A DNA stretch of 64,000 nt from Neocallimastix lanati (nom. inval.). Its lineage: Eukaryota; Neocallimastigomycota; Neocallimastigomycetes; Neocallimastigales; Neocallimastigaceae. A program made the position numbers and the translations under genes. The DNA lies in the NCBI GenBank assembly GCA_016946835.1, contig JACVTC010000201.1, positions 1 through 64,000 on the forward strand, read 5' to 3'. This document shows positions 9,834-22,176 of the stretch, piece by piece. The notes under the pieces are model-generated. The model did not search any database. It was given only the letters and a program-made list of their open reading frames with translations, and was not told the DNA's origin. Positions within the stretch are counted from its first letter, which is position 1. Each line of letters begins with the position of its first letter.

Positions 9834-12800
9834 TTCTGGTACGCAACCAGGTATTGATAAAGTCCTTGGTGTTTCCTTGATCCAAGGATATGAATTATCT
9901 TTTGGTTTCCTGCAGGGGCCGGCACTAATGTTTTAGGTAATTTGTAGAATGGTTCCAATTCACTCACATGGAACACTGGGTACATATTTGGGAAAGGTGA
10001 ACGACTTATATCTAATCTATAGTTCTTCTTTTCTTCGTCGACACCAACTACCTTGAATGGTCCGAATTTTCTTGTTGCGAGTTTGTAGAATGGCAACGCG
10101 TCATAATTTTCAGGTTTCTTTAGCCATAATTTATCTAACAACCTGTACCTAGGGTAATTATCTGTACGGGTCCTATCCATATTATCCAAGTATCTTGTTT
10201 GGGCGATTTCTAGGATGTGTTTTAGGTTTCCCAAGTTGTGAGCAAAGCTATCGATCATTTTGGCTTCGCCTAACGAATGTACTAAATCGGCTGTCTTAGG
10301 GGAGTTGTGTACCTGGTAGTTATATAAGGTGAGGAAAGGAGATTGTTGGGTAGAAGCGTGGATTGCGTTGTTATAGCAGAACTCTGCTAAGAACAAGTAG
10401 TCCATCCAACTTTCATCATCGTAAGTTCACACAAAGCACCGTAAATAAGTCTCTACGTAGGCATTGTTCCTTTCCACTTGGCCTACTGTCTCGTGGTGAC
10501 TAGTGGTAGCATGGTTTACTTCGGTCCCGAAGAACTCTAGTAGCTCCTTCCATACCTGACTGGTGAACTGAACTCCTCTATCAGTTGTAACTACCTTAGG
10601 GAATCCATGCAGCCTGTAAATCTCCTTTAGGAATGCGTCGGCAGTCTCGTTAGCGTTGGGTACATGTTTAAATCCTATCAGGTGTATCATCTTGGTTAAT
10701 TTATCGCAGCATACTAAGATACAACCTGCTCTTTTCGTTTCCCAAACATAACCACTATTGGTCCTTACTCTACTCTTCACTGGCAGATCAGTTATAAAGT
10801 CCAATTGTACCTCTTGCCAGGGTAATTCTGCGACCGGAACTCTTACCGCAGTACCATATTCTTTATGGCGATCATCCTTCTTAGTAGCGCAGGTTCTACA
10901 AGCTTTCACGTAGCCTGATATATCCTTCCTCATCTTCGGCCAGTAGAAATTCCTAGATACTAGGTCCGAAGTTTTATCAATTCCCAAGTGTCCTGCGTAC
11001 TCCGAGTCATGGTTTAATTGAATAATTGTTTTCCTGAACGTTGTGGGCACGTAAATTTGTTCAGGGTTTTCCTTTCTAACCAGAAGGCCATCTACTTCTA
11101 GCCAATGCTTCTTGTTATAATTATTTCTGACATCTTCTGCTAGATCTTTCATAATCTCTTGGGCCATTTTGTCCTGTCGGTAGGCCTGCTTGATATCATC
11201 CACGAAATTAGTAGCTAAGGCTAGATAACTAGCTTCTCCATCTACGTCATCAAATCCTACCAATTGATCGGGTTTTAATAGACTATCTTTATCAAATTCT
11301 TTACCCTCAGTTTTCTCTGTTTCAACTCTTGAGAGGGCGTCAGCTTTACCATTTTTCTTCCCAGGTCTGTAAACTATTTCAAACCAGTATGTGGCGAATA
11401 GTTCTTGCCATCTAATTTGCCTAGGAGTTAGTAATTGTGGTTTGGTAGCGAACAACAGATTTCTGTGGTCACTATAAACAATAATCTTATGCTTCGCACC
11501 TTGAAGCAAGTGTCGCCATTCTGTAAAAGCAGTCTTAATGGCTAATAGTTCTTTCTCTGTAATCGAATAATTTACTTCAGCCTTACTAAGTGTCTTAGAA
11601 TAATAATATATAGGATGAAGGGTACCATCGTCTCCTTTCTGTGACAGCACACCTCCTATCGCGTAATTACTAGCATCGCATTCAACGAAGAACTGTTTCT
11701 CGTGGTCAGGATAAGCTAGTACTGGCGGAGAGGTAAGCATTTCCTTTAATTTGTGAAACGCGGCCAATCCTTCTTCGCTCCATTCAAATTTTTCTTTCTT
11801 TGAGGTCATTTTAAATAACGGTTTGGCTATTTCAGAGAAATTCTTAATAAAATTCCTGTAATAATTGCAAAAGCCTAAGAAGCTTTGCATCTGCTTGATA
11901 TTTTCTGGTTGTGGCCATTCTGCCACGGCCTTAATCTTTTCTGGGTCAGTCTCTACACCATCCTTGCTGACCACATGGCCTAAAAATGAGATCTTTAACT
12001 TATGTAGCTCACATTTGGACATCTTAGCTACGAGTTTATGTTGTATCAGCTTCTTTAAAATCGTTCGAACATGCTCTACATGTTCCTCCAAAGTTTTGGA
12101 ATATACGACGATGTCATCTAGGTAGACTTGACAGTACTTCCTGATATCCTCGCTAAAGACATCATTCACGAAGCTTTGGAACACTGCTGGTGCATTGGTT
12201 AACCCAAAAGGCATTACCAAATGTTCAAAGTGTCCAAACTTGGTGTTGAAGGCTGTCTTGTACTCATCACCTTCTCGAATTCGTACCAAGTTATAGGCAG
12301 ATTTTAGGTCGAACTTGGAGAACACAACTGCTCCTTTCATAGCTTCGAACACTGCACTAATTCTTGGGATCGGATAGGCGTTGCGTTTCGTCCATTGGTT
12401 CAGTTTGCGATAATCCATGCAAAGTCGTAGCTCACCTGATTTCTTCGGCACGAACAATACAGGGTAACCCGCCGGAGATTCTGACCTTCTTATAAACCCC
12501 TTAGCTAAATTTTCATCAATATATTCTTTAAGTGCTTTCTCTTCTTTAGGACTCGTTGGGTAGATAGCTCCTTTATAAAGTGGTGCGTCAGGCTCTAGTT
12601 CTATTTTACAATCATACGGCCTGTGCTCTGGCAATGTCTCAGCTATTTCTTCATTGAATGCTTCCGTTAAGTCACCATAATACTTGTCTATAATTTCGCC
12701 TATTGACAATAGCTTCTCAAGTCCCACTTTTCTGATTGTTTCCGCTACCGAATCCTCTTGTGTGATCATGGCTAGATGATCTTTTGTCTGGCTATCTTTT

Positions 12801-15391
12801 TGTACACTACCTTCCGTAGGGTTTTTATTAATTTCGCTCTCCTTTAGATTTTTAGTCTTCTGTACCTTGAACCAATCTGCCCATTTATCGTAATCCACTA
12901 AATAATCGTAGTAATCCATCGTATACTCAATTCCTCTATCACGGTAATATTGTCTCGTTAATTCATACACCGTGTCCTTCAACTTCTGGTTATCAATAAC
13001 CTGATTTATAATTTTGGTAATTCTCGCTGTAGGTTGAATCTCCTTTTGCACAGCTTCTTCTCTTTCTTCTGGGAGTTGCACCATGTAGATACTTTCACCT
13101 GCGCACTCTTCTGGTGAGTCTACATCTGGTAGCCCTGGTCTTTCTCCATCTATTTTATATACCTTAGGCTGTTGATCATGGACGTCAATCTTTCTATAGA
13201 TTAAGTGTCTATCCATGAATCTTGATCCCAGAATGATCGTTCTCGGCATAGCCTCGGCTAGCCTGCATCTTGTATTAAAGTCATACCATTTGACTTTACC
13301 AGTACGCTCTTCGACCAGCTTAATCTTAATCTTGAACTCTTCCGTAACCTGTGGTATCAGCACTTTACCAGCGGCAGTAGTGAACGTTAAGGGACGGTCT
13401 TCTGTCTTGAGTCTCATCTCCTTGGCTAACTGCGGATGGATCATGTTGATCTGTGATCCAGTATCGTACAGCACATTTAAATCTTGGAGCCCCTCTTTGG
13501 TACGAAGATTACTTATCTTGGCCTCAGGCACAAATTCTTCGCACTCAGACCCAGCTTGCATTAGAAGTGCTGTCTTGGGAATTGGATTATTACTGCTGGT
13601 ACGTGAGTATTTATAGTAATTTTGTTTTTCGCTTTGTCTCGTACTGAAATCTTTACCACTATTGTGGTTATATCCATCCTTCTTGTTTTTATCGTAATTG
13701 TTTTGCTTAGTAGGCTCTTTCCTACTGAAATCTCTTTTATCGCCTCGGCGATTATCGCTGTTCCTCCTTCTTTTAGCTTCAATATCCTTGGAGGGTCTTC
13801 GCGGGTCCATCATTCCAAGTAGGGCCATGATGGCTATCTTCCTCTCGCGGTTGTATTCGTATCTTTCTAGGTAATCGTCTTTGTAATCCGCGGGGAATGT
13901 GTCGCATCTCCTTAGACAAGTCACGTAATCTTCTAAGGTTTGCTTTTCTGCAGGCAGATCATAAAAGGCTTCACGAACCGATGGTCTAACTTGTTGTACG
14001 AGTAGTAGTCTTTTGGTTTCATCTGTTAGCTGAAGTATTCTACTTAACCTATTGAATTCTGATAGGTATTCATAGGCTTTACCCCAATCGTGCCTAAGTT
14101 TAAGCATTGCTGTTTTGACTTCTTCCAACGTTCTTTCGCTTTTAAATTCCTTCAGCAGTCTATCCATCAACCTTTGAGGTTGTGGGTCATCTCGTTGTTT
14201 GAATACTTCGTCCATTTGGTACCACTTCTTAGCAGTTCCCTGTAAGTGGTCCTCAATAAAGTACAACATAGCCGTGGGCTCGCTTTGGTAATATTTCTGG
14301 TGTCTACCAAAGTACCTTTTTAACCTGTCAATAAATGATTCTACATCTCCATTTTCACCATTGAACATTGGGATGTCTCGTTCGTACTCCACAGGGTACG
14401 CATCGGTCATAACCACATCTTCCATCGCACTTCTGGTCATTATAGGTGGCGTGAAGTGGTGATAATTACCGTATCTTGCTTCTTTGGTATCTATGTGTAG
14501 TGGGAAAGGTTTGCTCGTCGATGCCTGCTCCTTATTCTGAGCATCCAAAGCCAGCTTACCCAGACGTTCGATCTCCTGTTGCTGTACCTGGTTAATGGCC
14601 ATTAGCTTCTCGATTTTTTCTTTGAGCTCATTCAAGCGTACCTTATCCCTTTCTTGGTTCGCATCCAAGAATTCCTCAATCTTGAACAATTTTTGACCTT
14701 TATCCTCTAGGTCTTGTTGTATTTGTTTTCCTTTTATCTGGTCCGCATCCAGATAGGTTTCAATCTTTTTGATTTCAGCTTTAACAGCGGCCTCTTTATC
14801 TTTACTTTCAGCAAGTTGCTGGCTTAGATATGCTTGTACCTTTTGAAGCTCTAGCACACTAGCTTGGCTACTAGATTCCTCTTCTTCCACACGCCTCTCA
14901 ACCTCTCCAAATCGTTGGTCCACAGCGGGGATAAAGTTGCTTAGTTCGGCTTCAATTTTAGCGAATCTCATTTCACTTTGGTTTTGCATCTGTTCTATCA
15001 TCGCAGCCGTCTGTTGCTGAGTGCTTATTATCATGTTCTTAAAGTCCTCCATCTGCTTACTCAGCAAAGCAGCAAAGTCCATCGCTCCAGCATTAACATT
15101 TTTGCTTGAACTTTCTCCTTGGTTAGTTCCTGGCCTACTGGCTTCAGGTTTACTAGCCTCAGGTTGACTCTTCTCAGGCGCCGCAGCTGGTTTAGGTTTA
15201 GAAGCAGCTGGTTTCTCAGGAGTACTAGTCATTTTCTTGTCTCCTATATTTTGGCGTCGAGATGGAGGTGCTTCTACAGGCGTAGGGCTACTCTCTGCAG
15301 TCACGCTGCCCACCGAACTCTTCAAAGAACCACTCCTTGTGGTTTTTCTTGTGTTTTCGGGCACTTTATTATTCTTATTCTTTTTATCCAT
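9761..15391 (-). pseudogene. Ty3 Gag-Pol polyprotein, element H, with in-frame TGA
   Basis: The ATG is at 15391. The first 1654 codons end at TGA (10427-10429), and the same frame continues to 9761. Order: a Pro/Ser-rich N-terminus, a long coiled coil (about 160-275), a capsid-like Gag core (about 335-500), a basic tail without CCHC, protease (LYDTGSQ near 644), reverse transcriptase with YLDD near 1090, RNase H (ECDASNY near 1240), integrase zinc region near 1469-1500, catalytic D near 1530, D near 1604 and E near 1640. The TGA falls just after the catalytic Glu. Beyond it are the integrase C-terminal region, a GPF motif, a VFHVSELEPF segment and a degenerate chromodomain-like end (SRKHQGLYQYLVAY). 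A single substitution could have made the stop; readthrough is possible but unsupported. Confidence 0.9.
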
Positions 15392-16148
15392 TTACTTTTC
15401 TTAATAATTTTATCTAGTAATAAGAAATGTATTCACTCACTTTTAGTTTATTTAAAATATTATAATTTGTTCACTTACTTAAATTTATTTAATTGATATG
15501 ATCGTTCACTTAATTTTTTTTTTTTTTTTTTTTTAAATTATAATATAAAATAAATAAAAATAAAAATAAAAAAAATAAATTTTTTTTTTTTTTAAATTAA
15601 ATGTATAGAAATTAATAATTTAAATAAATAATTATTTTAAAAATTTTTTCTTTCGCTTCCCGAGTCACTACAAATATAAATTTGTACAAAAAATGACTAC
15701 CTATCAAGCAAAAGCGAATTTTATTTGGTAAAGTACGAAATTTTTATTAATTAAAAATCGGTACTACCAAAAATTTAAAATTTTTAAATTAAATAATGAT
15801 TTACAATTAAATTATTAATAAATTAAATTTCGGATATGCGAAATTTTAAAAAATTTAAATTTTTAAATTTTTGATCAAAATTTTATTTTGAATCCGAAAA
15901 ATTTTTTTTTTTTTTTTTACTAAAATTTTTGTGGCTTCTTCCGCTACGTATTGTGGCGTAAAATTTTGTGTCAAAAATTTTCTAAGTTATACAATTAAAA
16001 GTAAACAAAGAAAATAAATAAACTATGATTTATTTTTTAAATATTAATTTTATTTTATAAAACTAACTATTCTATCTATTAAATTATTACTTAGCGTTTA
16101 AATTTTTATTTAATTATTATCGGCTATTTAGTAATAAAGCGTTACTAT
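15392..16148 (-). other. Untranslated leader of element H
   Basis: 757 bp between the 5' LTR and the Gag start. It is A+T-rich with T-runs, no ORF, and a possible stem formed by TTCGCTT (near 15654) and AAGCGAA (near 15711). It may hold packaging or translation signals, but none is recognised. Confidence 0.6.
16138..16148 (-). promoter_or_regulatory. Self-primer binding site of element H
   Basis: On the minus strand the 11 nt directly after the 5' LTR read ATAGTAACGCT. They are exactly complementary to AGCGTTACTAT inside the LTR (16420-16430). Pairing stops at exactly 11 bp. The TATA box (16459-16466) lies 36 nt upstream of the A of AGCG, so that A is a plausible transcript start. This is the geometry known from Tf1-type self-priming. 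Confidence 0.8.
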
Positions 16149-16704
16149 TGTAAAAGGTAAGTTTATTATTAACTAAAATAACGAATAATAATTAAATCTA
16201 AAGGCTAAGATAATTTAACACCTCTCTATTCGAGTTGTTAATAATAAACACTAAATTAATTAATTCTATAATTATTATTTCTTTTTACACTAGAGTATAG
16301 CGCAGTACTTTATAACTCTATTTATTATCAGTTACTGGGCTTACACTGAGTAATATTTTTTATTTAATAATTATATTTTTATTTATCAATATTAATATTT
16401 ATAATAACAATTTACGTTAATAGTAACGCTAGTGCGTTACAGTTACAAGTTCAATTATTATTTATACATGTCAATAATATTATGATTGGTAAATAATTTA
16501 ATTTAACTTAGTTTACTAATCACTAAATAAATATATTTAAATAAATATTTAACTATATAATTATTTATAAAATAATAAAATTTAATGTACGAAAGTAATA
16601 AAAGATTTTATATGATTAGCCGAAATTGCTAGCTGTTTAGAGATACGTTACGTAACCAAAGAACTATCATTGGATAGGCTTGAAGTTACCATGTATCTGT
16701 TACA
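16149..16704 (-). repeat. 5' LTR of element H
   Basis: On the minus strand it starts TGTAACAGATACATGG and ends CTTTTACA. It is the same family as 47999-48554. It carries a TATA box, the self-primer 11-mer and, near its 5' end, the last codons of the H pol frame. Confidence 0.88.
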
Positions 16705-16714
16705 ACTAACTGTG

Positions 16715-17593
16715 TGTAATAATTCTATTAAGAACTAACTCAAAATAGAATTATTAACTACAACTTAACGACTAATTCATTAAGTTGAGAAAATAAAATA
16801 AAATAAATTTTTTTTTACCTTTAGAGTAGAGTTTATTATAAAATTAATTATAATAATAACACAAAAAGTAAGAAAAGAATTGTTTGTATAAATTGATTTT
16901 AAAAATATGTTTTTGAATAAAATATTTTTATTAATTTATTAAAGTTAAAAATATAAAAATGTTACTATTATAACTATGTTTTTTATAATAATAACTCTTG
17001 ATTTCTCAAAGAGAACTCAAGAGCCTTATTTATATTTTTTTATGAAAATAAGGTTAAATAAGAAAGGGTTTTCTAATCTTAACAAATCTCTTATCTAGGA
17101 AAAGATTAGATAGAAAAACCTAGATAAGTTTTCGATCGATATTCTATCCATATCGATCATTGCATTAATTAAGTAAAACCGATTACTTCTAAAAAGTAAT
17201 TGGAAAAAATCTTAATTAACCGATTTTCCAATCTAATGATCGAAAATAAAAGAATAAAATAATAAAAGATATTTCGATCATATAATTTATCCTTATATTA
17301 AAAATATAAAATTAAATAGTTAATAAAATACAGAATACATTATAAAATACAGAATACATTATAAAATACAGAATAAAATACAATACAAAATACATTAGTT
17401 ACAGTAGAGAATTTAGCATATTGTAAATATATTATTTAAAATTAATTAAATAAATTTTGTTAAATTAATGAATATTTAAAATTAAATTAAATAAATTTAA
17501 TAAATATTATATGTAATTAAATAAAGTTATAGTTATAATAACTTAACTAAGAAAATATAATTATTTGCTAACAAATAATTATAGATTCTTACA
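16715..17593 (-). repeat. LTR, family A (copy A1), 3' LTR of a Ty3 relic
   Basis: On the minus strand it starts TGTAAGAATC and ends AGAATTATTACA. It directly follows a Ty3 pol end (17607-17762) with ACAGAGCAA between them, the same layout as element C (pol, short purine tract, TGTAAG). I infer that family A is the LTR of that Ty3 lineage. The conserved AGAGTTATTAT self-primer complement is at 16988-16998, with a TATA box upstream. No matching flanks are found, as expected for one LTR of a truncated element. Confidence 0.8.
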
Positions 17594-17606
17594 TTGCTCT
17601 GTTTAA

Positions 17607-17774
17607 TTATGATGTTTCCATTAAGTCTTCATTTCTTTTAGTATATGGTTCCAATTGTGAGATATGAAATACCGGATGGAGATGTAAGTTCTCTGGAAGT
17701 TCCAAACGGTAATTCATGAAGTATTGGTCATGGTCAATGTAACTAACCATTGAACCAAAGTTCTAATTTTACTA
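17607..17774 (-). pseudogene. Ty3 pol 3'-end relic
   Basis: About 50 codons on the minus strand encode YRLELPENLHLHPVFHIS followed by QLEPYTKRNEDLMETS and a stop. This is close to the C-terminus of element C. Upstream the frame is closed by TAG (17763-17765), and the sequence is cut at ACTG by the E2 and F1 LTR insertions. The GPF/Y core, integrase and all earlier domains are gone. Confidence 0.8.
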
Positions 17775-17778
17775 ACTG

Positions 17779-18741
17779 TGATAAATAACAAAATTATTAA
17801 ATTAAAATAAATAATAAAAAAACAAATTCTGTCTAATTTAACCCAAAAATTAATCCATTCTAAACAAAAAATTAAATCCATATTTAAGAAAAATTAATTA
17901 AATAAAAATAATTAAAATAAAATAATAATAATTTAATTAATCATTAATAATTTTAATTAAAAACTAAAATAAATTAATAAATAATATTTTTCTAAGACTA
18001 CAAATAAACAAAATAATAAACAAATTTAATAAATTATAAATAACAAATAAACAAACTTATAAACATCTCAAAATTAAAATTAAATAGTTAAATAATTTTT
18101 TAAGTTACTTTTATTTAAAATAATGATTATTTTATAACTCAACTTTTATAAACAAATTGTAATTAAAATAACATTTTAAATCTCATCTTTATTAACATTT
18201 TAATTGTAAATATTGTTTAATTTAATAATAAATTATTCTTTATTTCTCTTTTATTAATTTTATTATTTTTAATGTAAATAGTTTAAAATCAAAGAAAAAT
18301 ATAAAAACATGTAAATATTTCTTATAAATTATTCTTTATTATTAATTATTTAATAAATTATTATAGATATTTTATTAGTTTTTAATAATCAATTTTTATG
18401 ATTATTAATTATTTTGATAAATTATTATATAATTTATTAGTTATTAATAATCAATTTTATTATTAAAATTTAAAATAAATTAGTATAAATAATAAATATT
18501 TCATTTTATTATTTTATTAGTTTTAACAATTATTTTATTAATTTAAGCAAAATTAATTATTAAATAAATAAAGATTAATATTAAAATAAAAATAAATTGT
18601 TTTAATAAAACATTTTTGTGTTTAATAATAAAACATATTTATTTTTTTAAATTTCTTAAATCAATTTTATTCAGTATTTATCCTTTTATTCACTTCTACA
18701 AAATTTAATTTTTGTAGATTAAGAATATTAGGTATAAATCA
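17779..18741 (+). repeat. Solo LTR, family E (copy E2)
   Basis: It starts TGATAAATAAC, ends GGTATAAATCA, and closely matches 398-1430. Target duplication ACTG is at 17775-17778 and 18742-18745. It inserted exactly at the left edge of the F1 LTR, which begins at 18746. Confidence 0.9.
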
Positions 18742-18745
18742 ACTG

Positions 18746-19579
18746 TGTTACGATACAAATAATAAATAAAAAATAAATAAAAAATTAAATAAACTATTAA
18801 GATTAATTAATAAATAAATAAGAATAAATACTAAAGTATTAAAATATATAATAAGGAAATTAAATAATGCATAAATAATTAAATTATTTAAAATAATGTA
18901 TTAATTGTATTTATTTAATATTGTAATAGTAAACAATTAGATATTTTATTATAAATAATTAAAATTATATTTATTATTATTTTATATTTTTATTATAAAA
19001 TTTTTATTATACTTTATTATATTTTTATTATTATCTTATATTAAATATTATATTAAAATTATATTTTATTATATTTTATTATCATAAAATTATTATATTT
19101 TTGTTATTATATTTTTATTATATTTTATATTTTTATTTTTATTTTTACTCCAATCAAATAAATGTTTTAATGATATAAAAAGAACAAAGTAAAACAATAC
19201 TTTAGTTCTTCCTCTTCTTTCAACTTTATTTTTATATTTTTCTTTTAATTTTTCGAGAATGAAATAGTAAATATTTAGTATTAGTATTAATAAATAATTA
19301 AATATATAATTATATAAAATTAAATTGTTCTCTAGTTAAATTGATTCGTTTTGTTTTTGTGTTTTATTATAGTTAAAGATAAAAATAATTTTGGTTAGTT
19401 TAAATATTTAGTTTGTTTTGGTAATTTAGTTTTAATTTAGAGATAAATTTTATTAAAATATTTATTTAGGTTATTTATATTAGAATAGTTAAAATAATAT
19501 TTATTTTGTTAGTGAAAAATTAAATTTTTAATTATTAGAATATATTATTTTTTTTTTAATAATCTTCAATTCTGTACCA
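18746..19579 (+). repeat. Solo LTR, family F (copy F1), copia-like
   Basis: It starts TGTTACGATAC and ends TTCTGTACCA. ACTG follows (19580-19583) and also precedes the E2 copy, so F1 and E2 share the duplicated site. A TATA box with ATAAAAAGAACAAAGTA (near 19176) and a TTCTTCCTC tract are shared with the F copies at 47142 and 32543-33334. It is on the opposite strand to the adjacent copia coding region, so it is not that element's LTR. Confidence 0.85.
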
Positions 19580-19592
19580 ACTGAAGATTTCG

Positions 19593-19925
19593 TTACAAAT
19601 ATTCTGCTTCTGCTGTAGATGTTGAGACACAGTGTTGTAACTTTGAGCACCAACTGATAAGAGTGTCACCAATAGTTATGATATACCCAGTCGTAGATTT
19701 TCTAGTGTCTTTGTCCCCGGCATAGTCTGCATCTGAATATGCTTTAATCTTTGAGTTTGAATTAAATTTTAATCCATAGTTTATTGTACATTTTAAATAG
19801 CCCATAATTTTTAAAATATTTTTCAAGTCTTCTAAATTAGGATCTTTGGTTTTTCTTGCTGCTTTGCTTACGGCATAAATGATATCCGGTCTTGTACTAA
19901 TACTTAAGAACAGTAAGTTGCCCAC
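19593..19925 (-). pseudogene. Copia RNase H fragment
   Basis: It encodes STRPDIIYAVS, AYSDADYAGD and TSTAEAEYL, typical of the copia RNase H. It ends abruptly at AEAEYL where family members continue for some 50 residues, so the 3' end of the element has been lost near 19593. Confidence 0.88.
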
Positions 19926-20234
19926 AGCGCTTCTATATTTAGTTTTGTCTATACTTATGTTTCTTAGTTTTTCATCATTAATGGGTTTAATATTTTTCGT
20001 GGGATATATATTTTCATCTTTGAATTTTATTAGAAGGTCATTTATATACCTCTTTTGGTGGAGAATATATCCGTTATTATATCTTTCAAATTTGATACCT
20101 ATGATAAATTTTGCATCTCCTAATTCCTTAATCTCGAAATATTTTTTTATTAAAGATGTTGTTTGGTTAATTTCGGATTCATTTCTTGTAAGAAGTATAT
20201 CATCGACATATACTACAAGAATACATGTTATGTT

Positions 20235-20789
20235 TCAGTGTTTATTTTCCTTTTTGTAAAGACATGGGTCACATTTCAATCTTTTAAAATTGATCTTCAA
20301 TAGTATATTGTTAAGTTGGTCATTCCACGCTTTCCCAGATTGTTTTAATCCATAGAGTGCCTTGTTGAGTTTCCAAAAAGTGTTTTTATTAGATTCATAA
20401 CCTTCGGGAGATTTCATATATATATTCTCTGTTAAGTTGGCATTTAGATATGCCGAATTAACATCAATTTGTTTGATTTTAAAATTCTTTTGTGTTGCAA
20501 GGGCTGTAATAATACGTAAGGAATCTTGCTTAAGGGTGGCTGAAAATGTCTCAAAGTAATCAATACCTTCTTGTTGAGTAAATCCTCGAGCGACGAGTCT
20601 TGCTTTTCTTTTAATTATGTTTCCGTCGGCGTCTCTTTTAAGTTTGAAAACCCACCTGGATGAAATAATGTTGGCAACTTTAGGAACGTATTTAATTGGT
20701 GTAAAAACTTTTAATTTGACCATATTTTGGAGTTCATCATTGACTGCTTTGAACCATTCTTCTTTGTCCTTTAGATTGTAAATATCTTG
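20235..20789 (-). pseudogene. Copia reverse transcriptase fragment
   Basis: The region between LTR L1 and the TGA at 20235-20237. It encodes the copia RT core: a KARLVARGF block, IDVNSAYLNA with the first catalytic Asp, and ALYGLKQSG. The YVDD box lies beyond the stop near 20200. The Trp codon expected before NITCILVVYVDD is TGA. Confidence 0.88.
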
Positions 20790-21410
20790 TGTAATGAATC
20801 CGTCAATAAAAAACAGATTATAACAATAAAAAAACACTACAATTTAAACAAACAAAATTAAAGTAATTTCTTTTATTAATAAATTCTTTTATTAATTATA
20901 AACTTCTTTTATGTTATTAACTGTAAAATAGTTAATAACTAATACATCGATTTAATTAAGAAAAATTACATGTATTTATATTTTTTCTTATTACAATATT
21001 AATATATGATGTTATTTAATAATATATATAAAACTATTTATTTATAAACAAAAGATTTTTTAATTAATAATTTTTATTATTTATTAATTTACTAAAACTA
21101 AAATTAATATTTTAAACTCTTTATTTTATTTATTATTTTAATACTTATAATAATTTTAATTATATATTTAATATTGAAAAACTATTTTTATAAATATTAA
21201 CTATTTAAGATTATTCCTAAATTAATATTTAACTATTTAAAACTAAACTAAATTAACTAAACTAATTAAAAAATATTTTCAATTTAAAAAAATAATTAAA
21301 TTTTATTTCAATAAATTTTATATTAAAAAAAAAATTCATATACATTAAATAAATTAATTGTACGAAAAATTAAGCTATTTAATGTATTAAAGATTTATTA
21401 AATCTTTACA
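20790..21410 (-). repeat. Solo LTR, family L (copy L1) inside copia
   Basis: On the minus strand it starts TGTAAAGATTTAATAAATC and ends GGATTCATTACA. Target duplication TCTTG is at 20785-20789 and 21411-21415. Removing it restores the copia reading NYQD-IYNLKD. It is in inverted orientation to L2. Confidence 0.95.
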
Positions 21411-22176
21411 TCTTGGTAGTTGGTTGGTTCTCTTATTGAAGGATAATTTTGATTCTTTTCTGATATTTTTATTTTCTTCACTCGTGTATTGCTAAAATTT
21501 TCATGTATGTGAATTGGAGAATCATTATATGGTCTTTTTGTTGAACTATAATTTATTGATGTTTCTTTGTTGTTACTTGTGATATTTGTTTTATTTGTTG
21601 TTGGGTTTAAGTTATTTAATATTGGAGGTATGTGATACTTTGTATGCTGACTATTATTATGATTTGATATTGTATGGTTATGTTCATTAGTAAAAGTAAT
21701 TGTCGTAGGGTAATTTTGGTAGTTTGTATTACTATCTGGTATTTCTGAAATAACATTGTTAAAGTAGAAATTGGCTGGACTGTTTTCAAAAAATTCCACT
21801 GTTCTACATTTAATTACCTTGTTGTTTTTTAAATCAAAAATCTTGTAGGAATATGGATCTAAACAGTATCCAATAAAAATGCCAGGAGATCCTTTGTTGT
21901 CGAATTTGTGTCTTAATTGTTTTGGTAAAAAGAAAATCACTTTGAATCCAAAAACTTTTATGTTATTGTAATTTACCTTTGTCTTGAATAATACTTCGTA
22001 AGGGACCTTATAATTTGTTGACTGATGAGGGATCCTGTTATAAAGGTAGCTAGCAGTAGACATAGCGTCTTCCTAAAACCTTCTGCTCAGTTTGGCGTCT
22101 TCCAGAAGTGAGGTGGCGGTGCTAATCAGAACATCATTCAGTCTTTCTGCCCTACCATTTTGTTGCGGGTTGTAGG

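Larger units (their letters stand above)
9329..16704 (-). mobile_element. Ty3-type LTR retrotransposon, element H, one nonsense codon
   Basis: On the minus strand: 5' LTR 16149-16704, leader 15392-16148, one Gag-Pol frame 15391-9761 interrupted by a single TGA (10427-10429), and a 3' LTR-like part 9329 to about 9833. The two LTR bodies look nearly identical, so the copy is young. The outer edge of the left LTR does not match: pol codons run straight into it and the TGTAACAGATAC start seen in other H copies is missing. No matching target duplication is found at the two ends. Confidence 0.88.

Noticed and set aside
13215-15496. Plus-strand frames of 60-133 codons opposite gag-pol of element H
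   Set aside because: They are antisense shadows of the real frame, with no independent start signals or motifs.
18746-19579. F1 as the LTR of the adjacent copia element
   Set aside because: Its promoter points to the plus strand whereas the copia genes are on the minus strand, and it has its own ACTG duplication.
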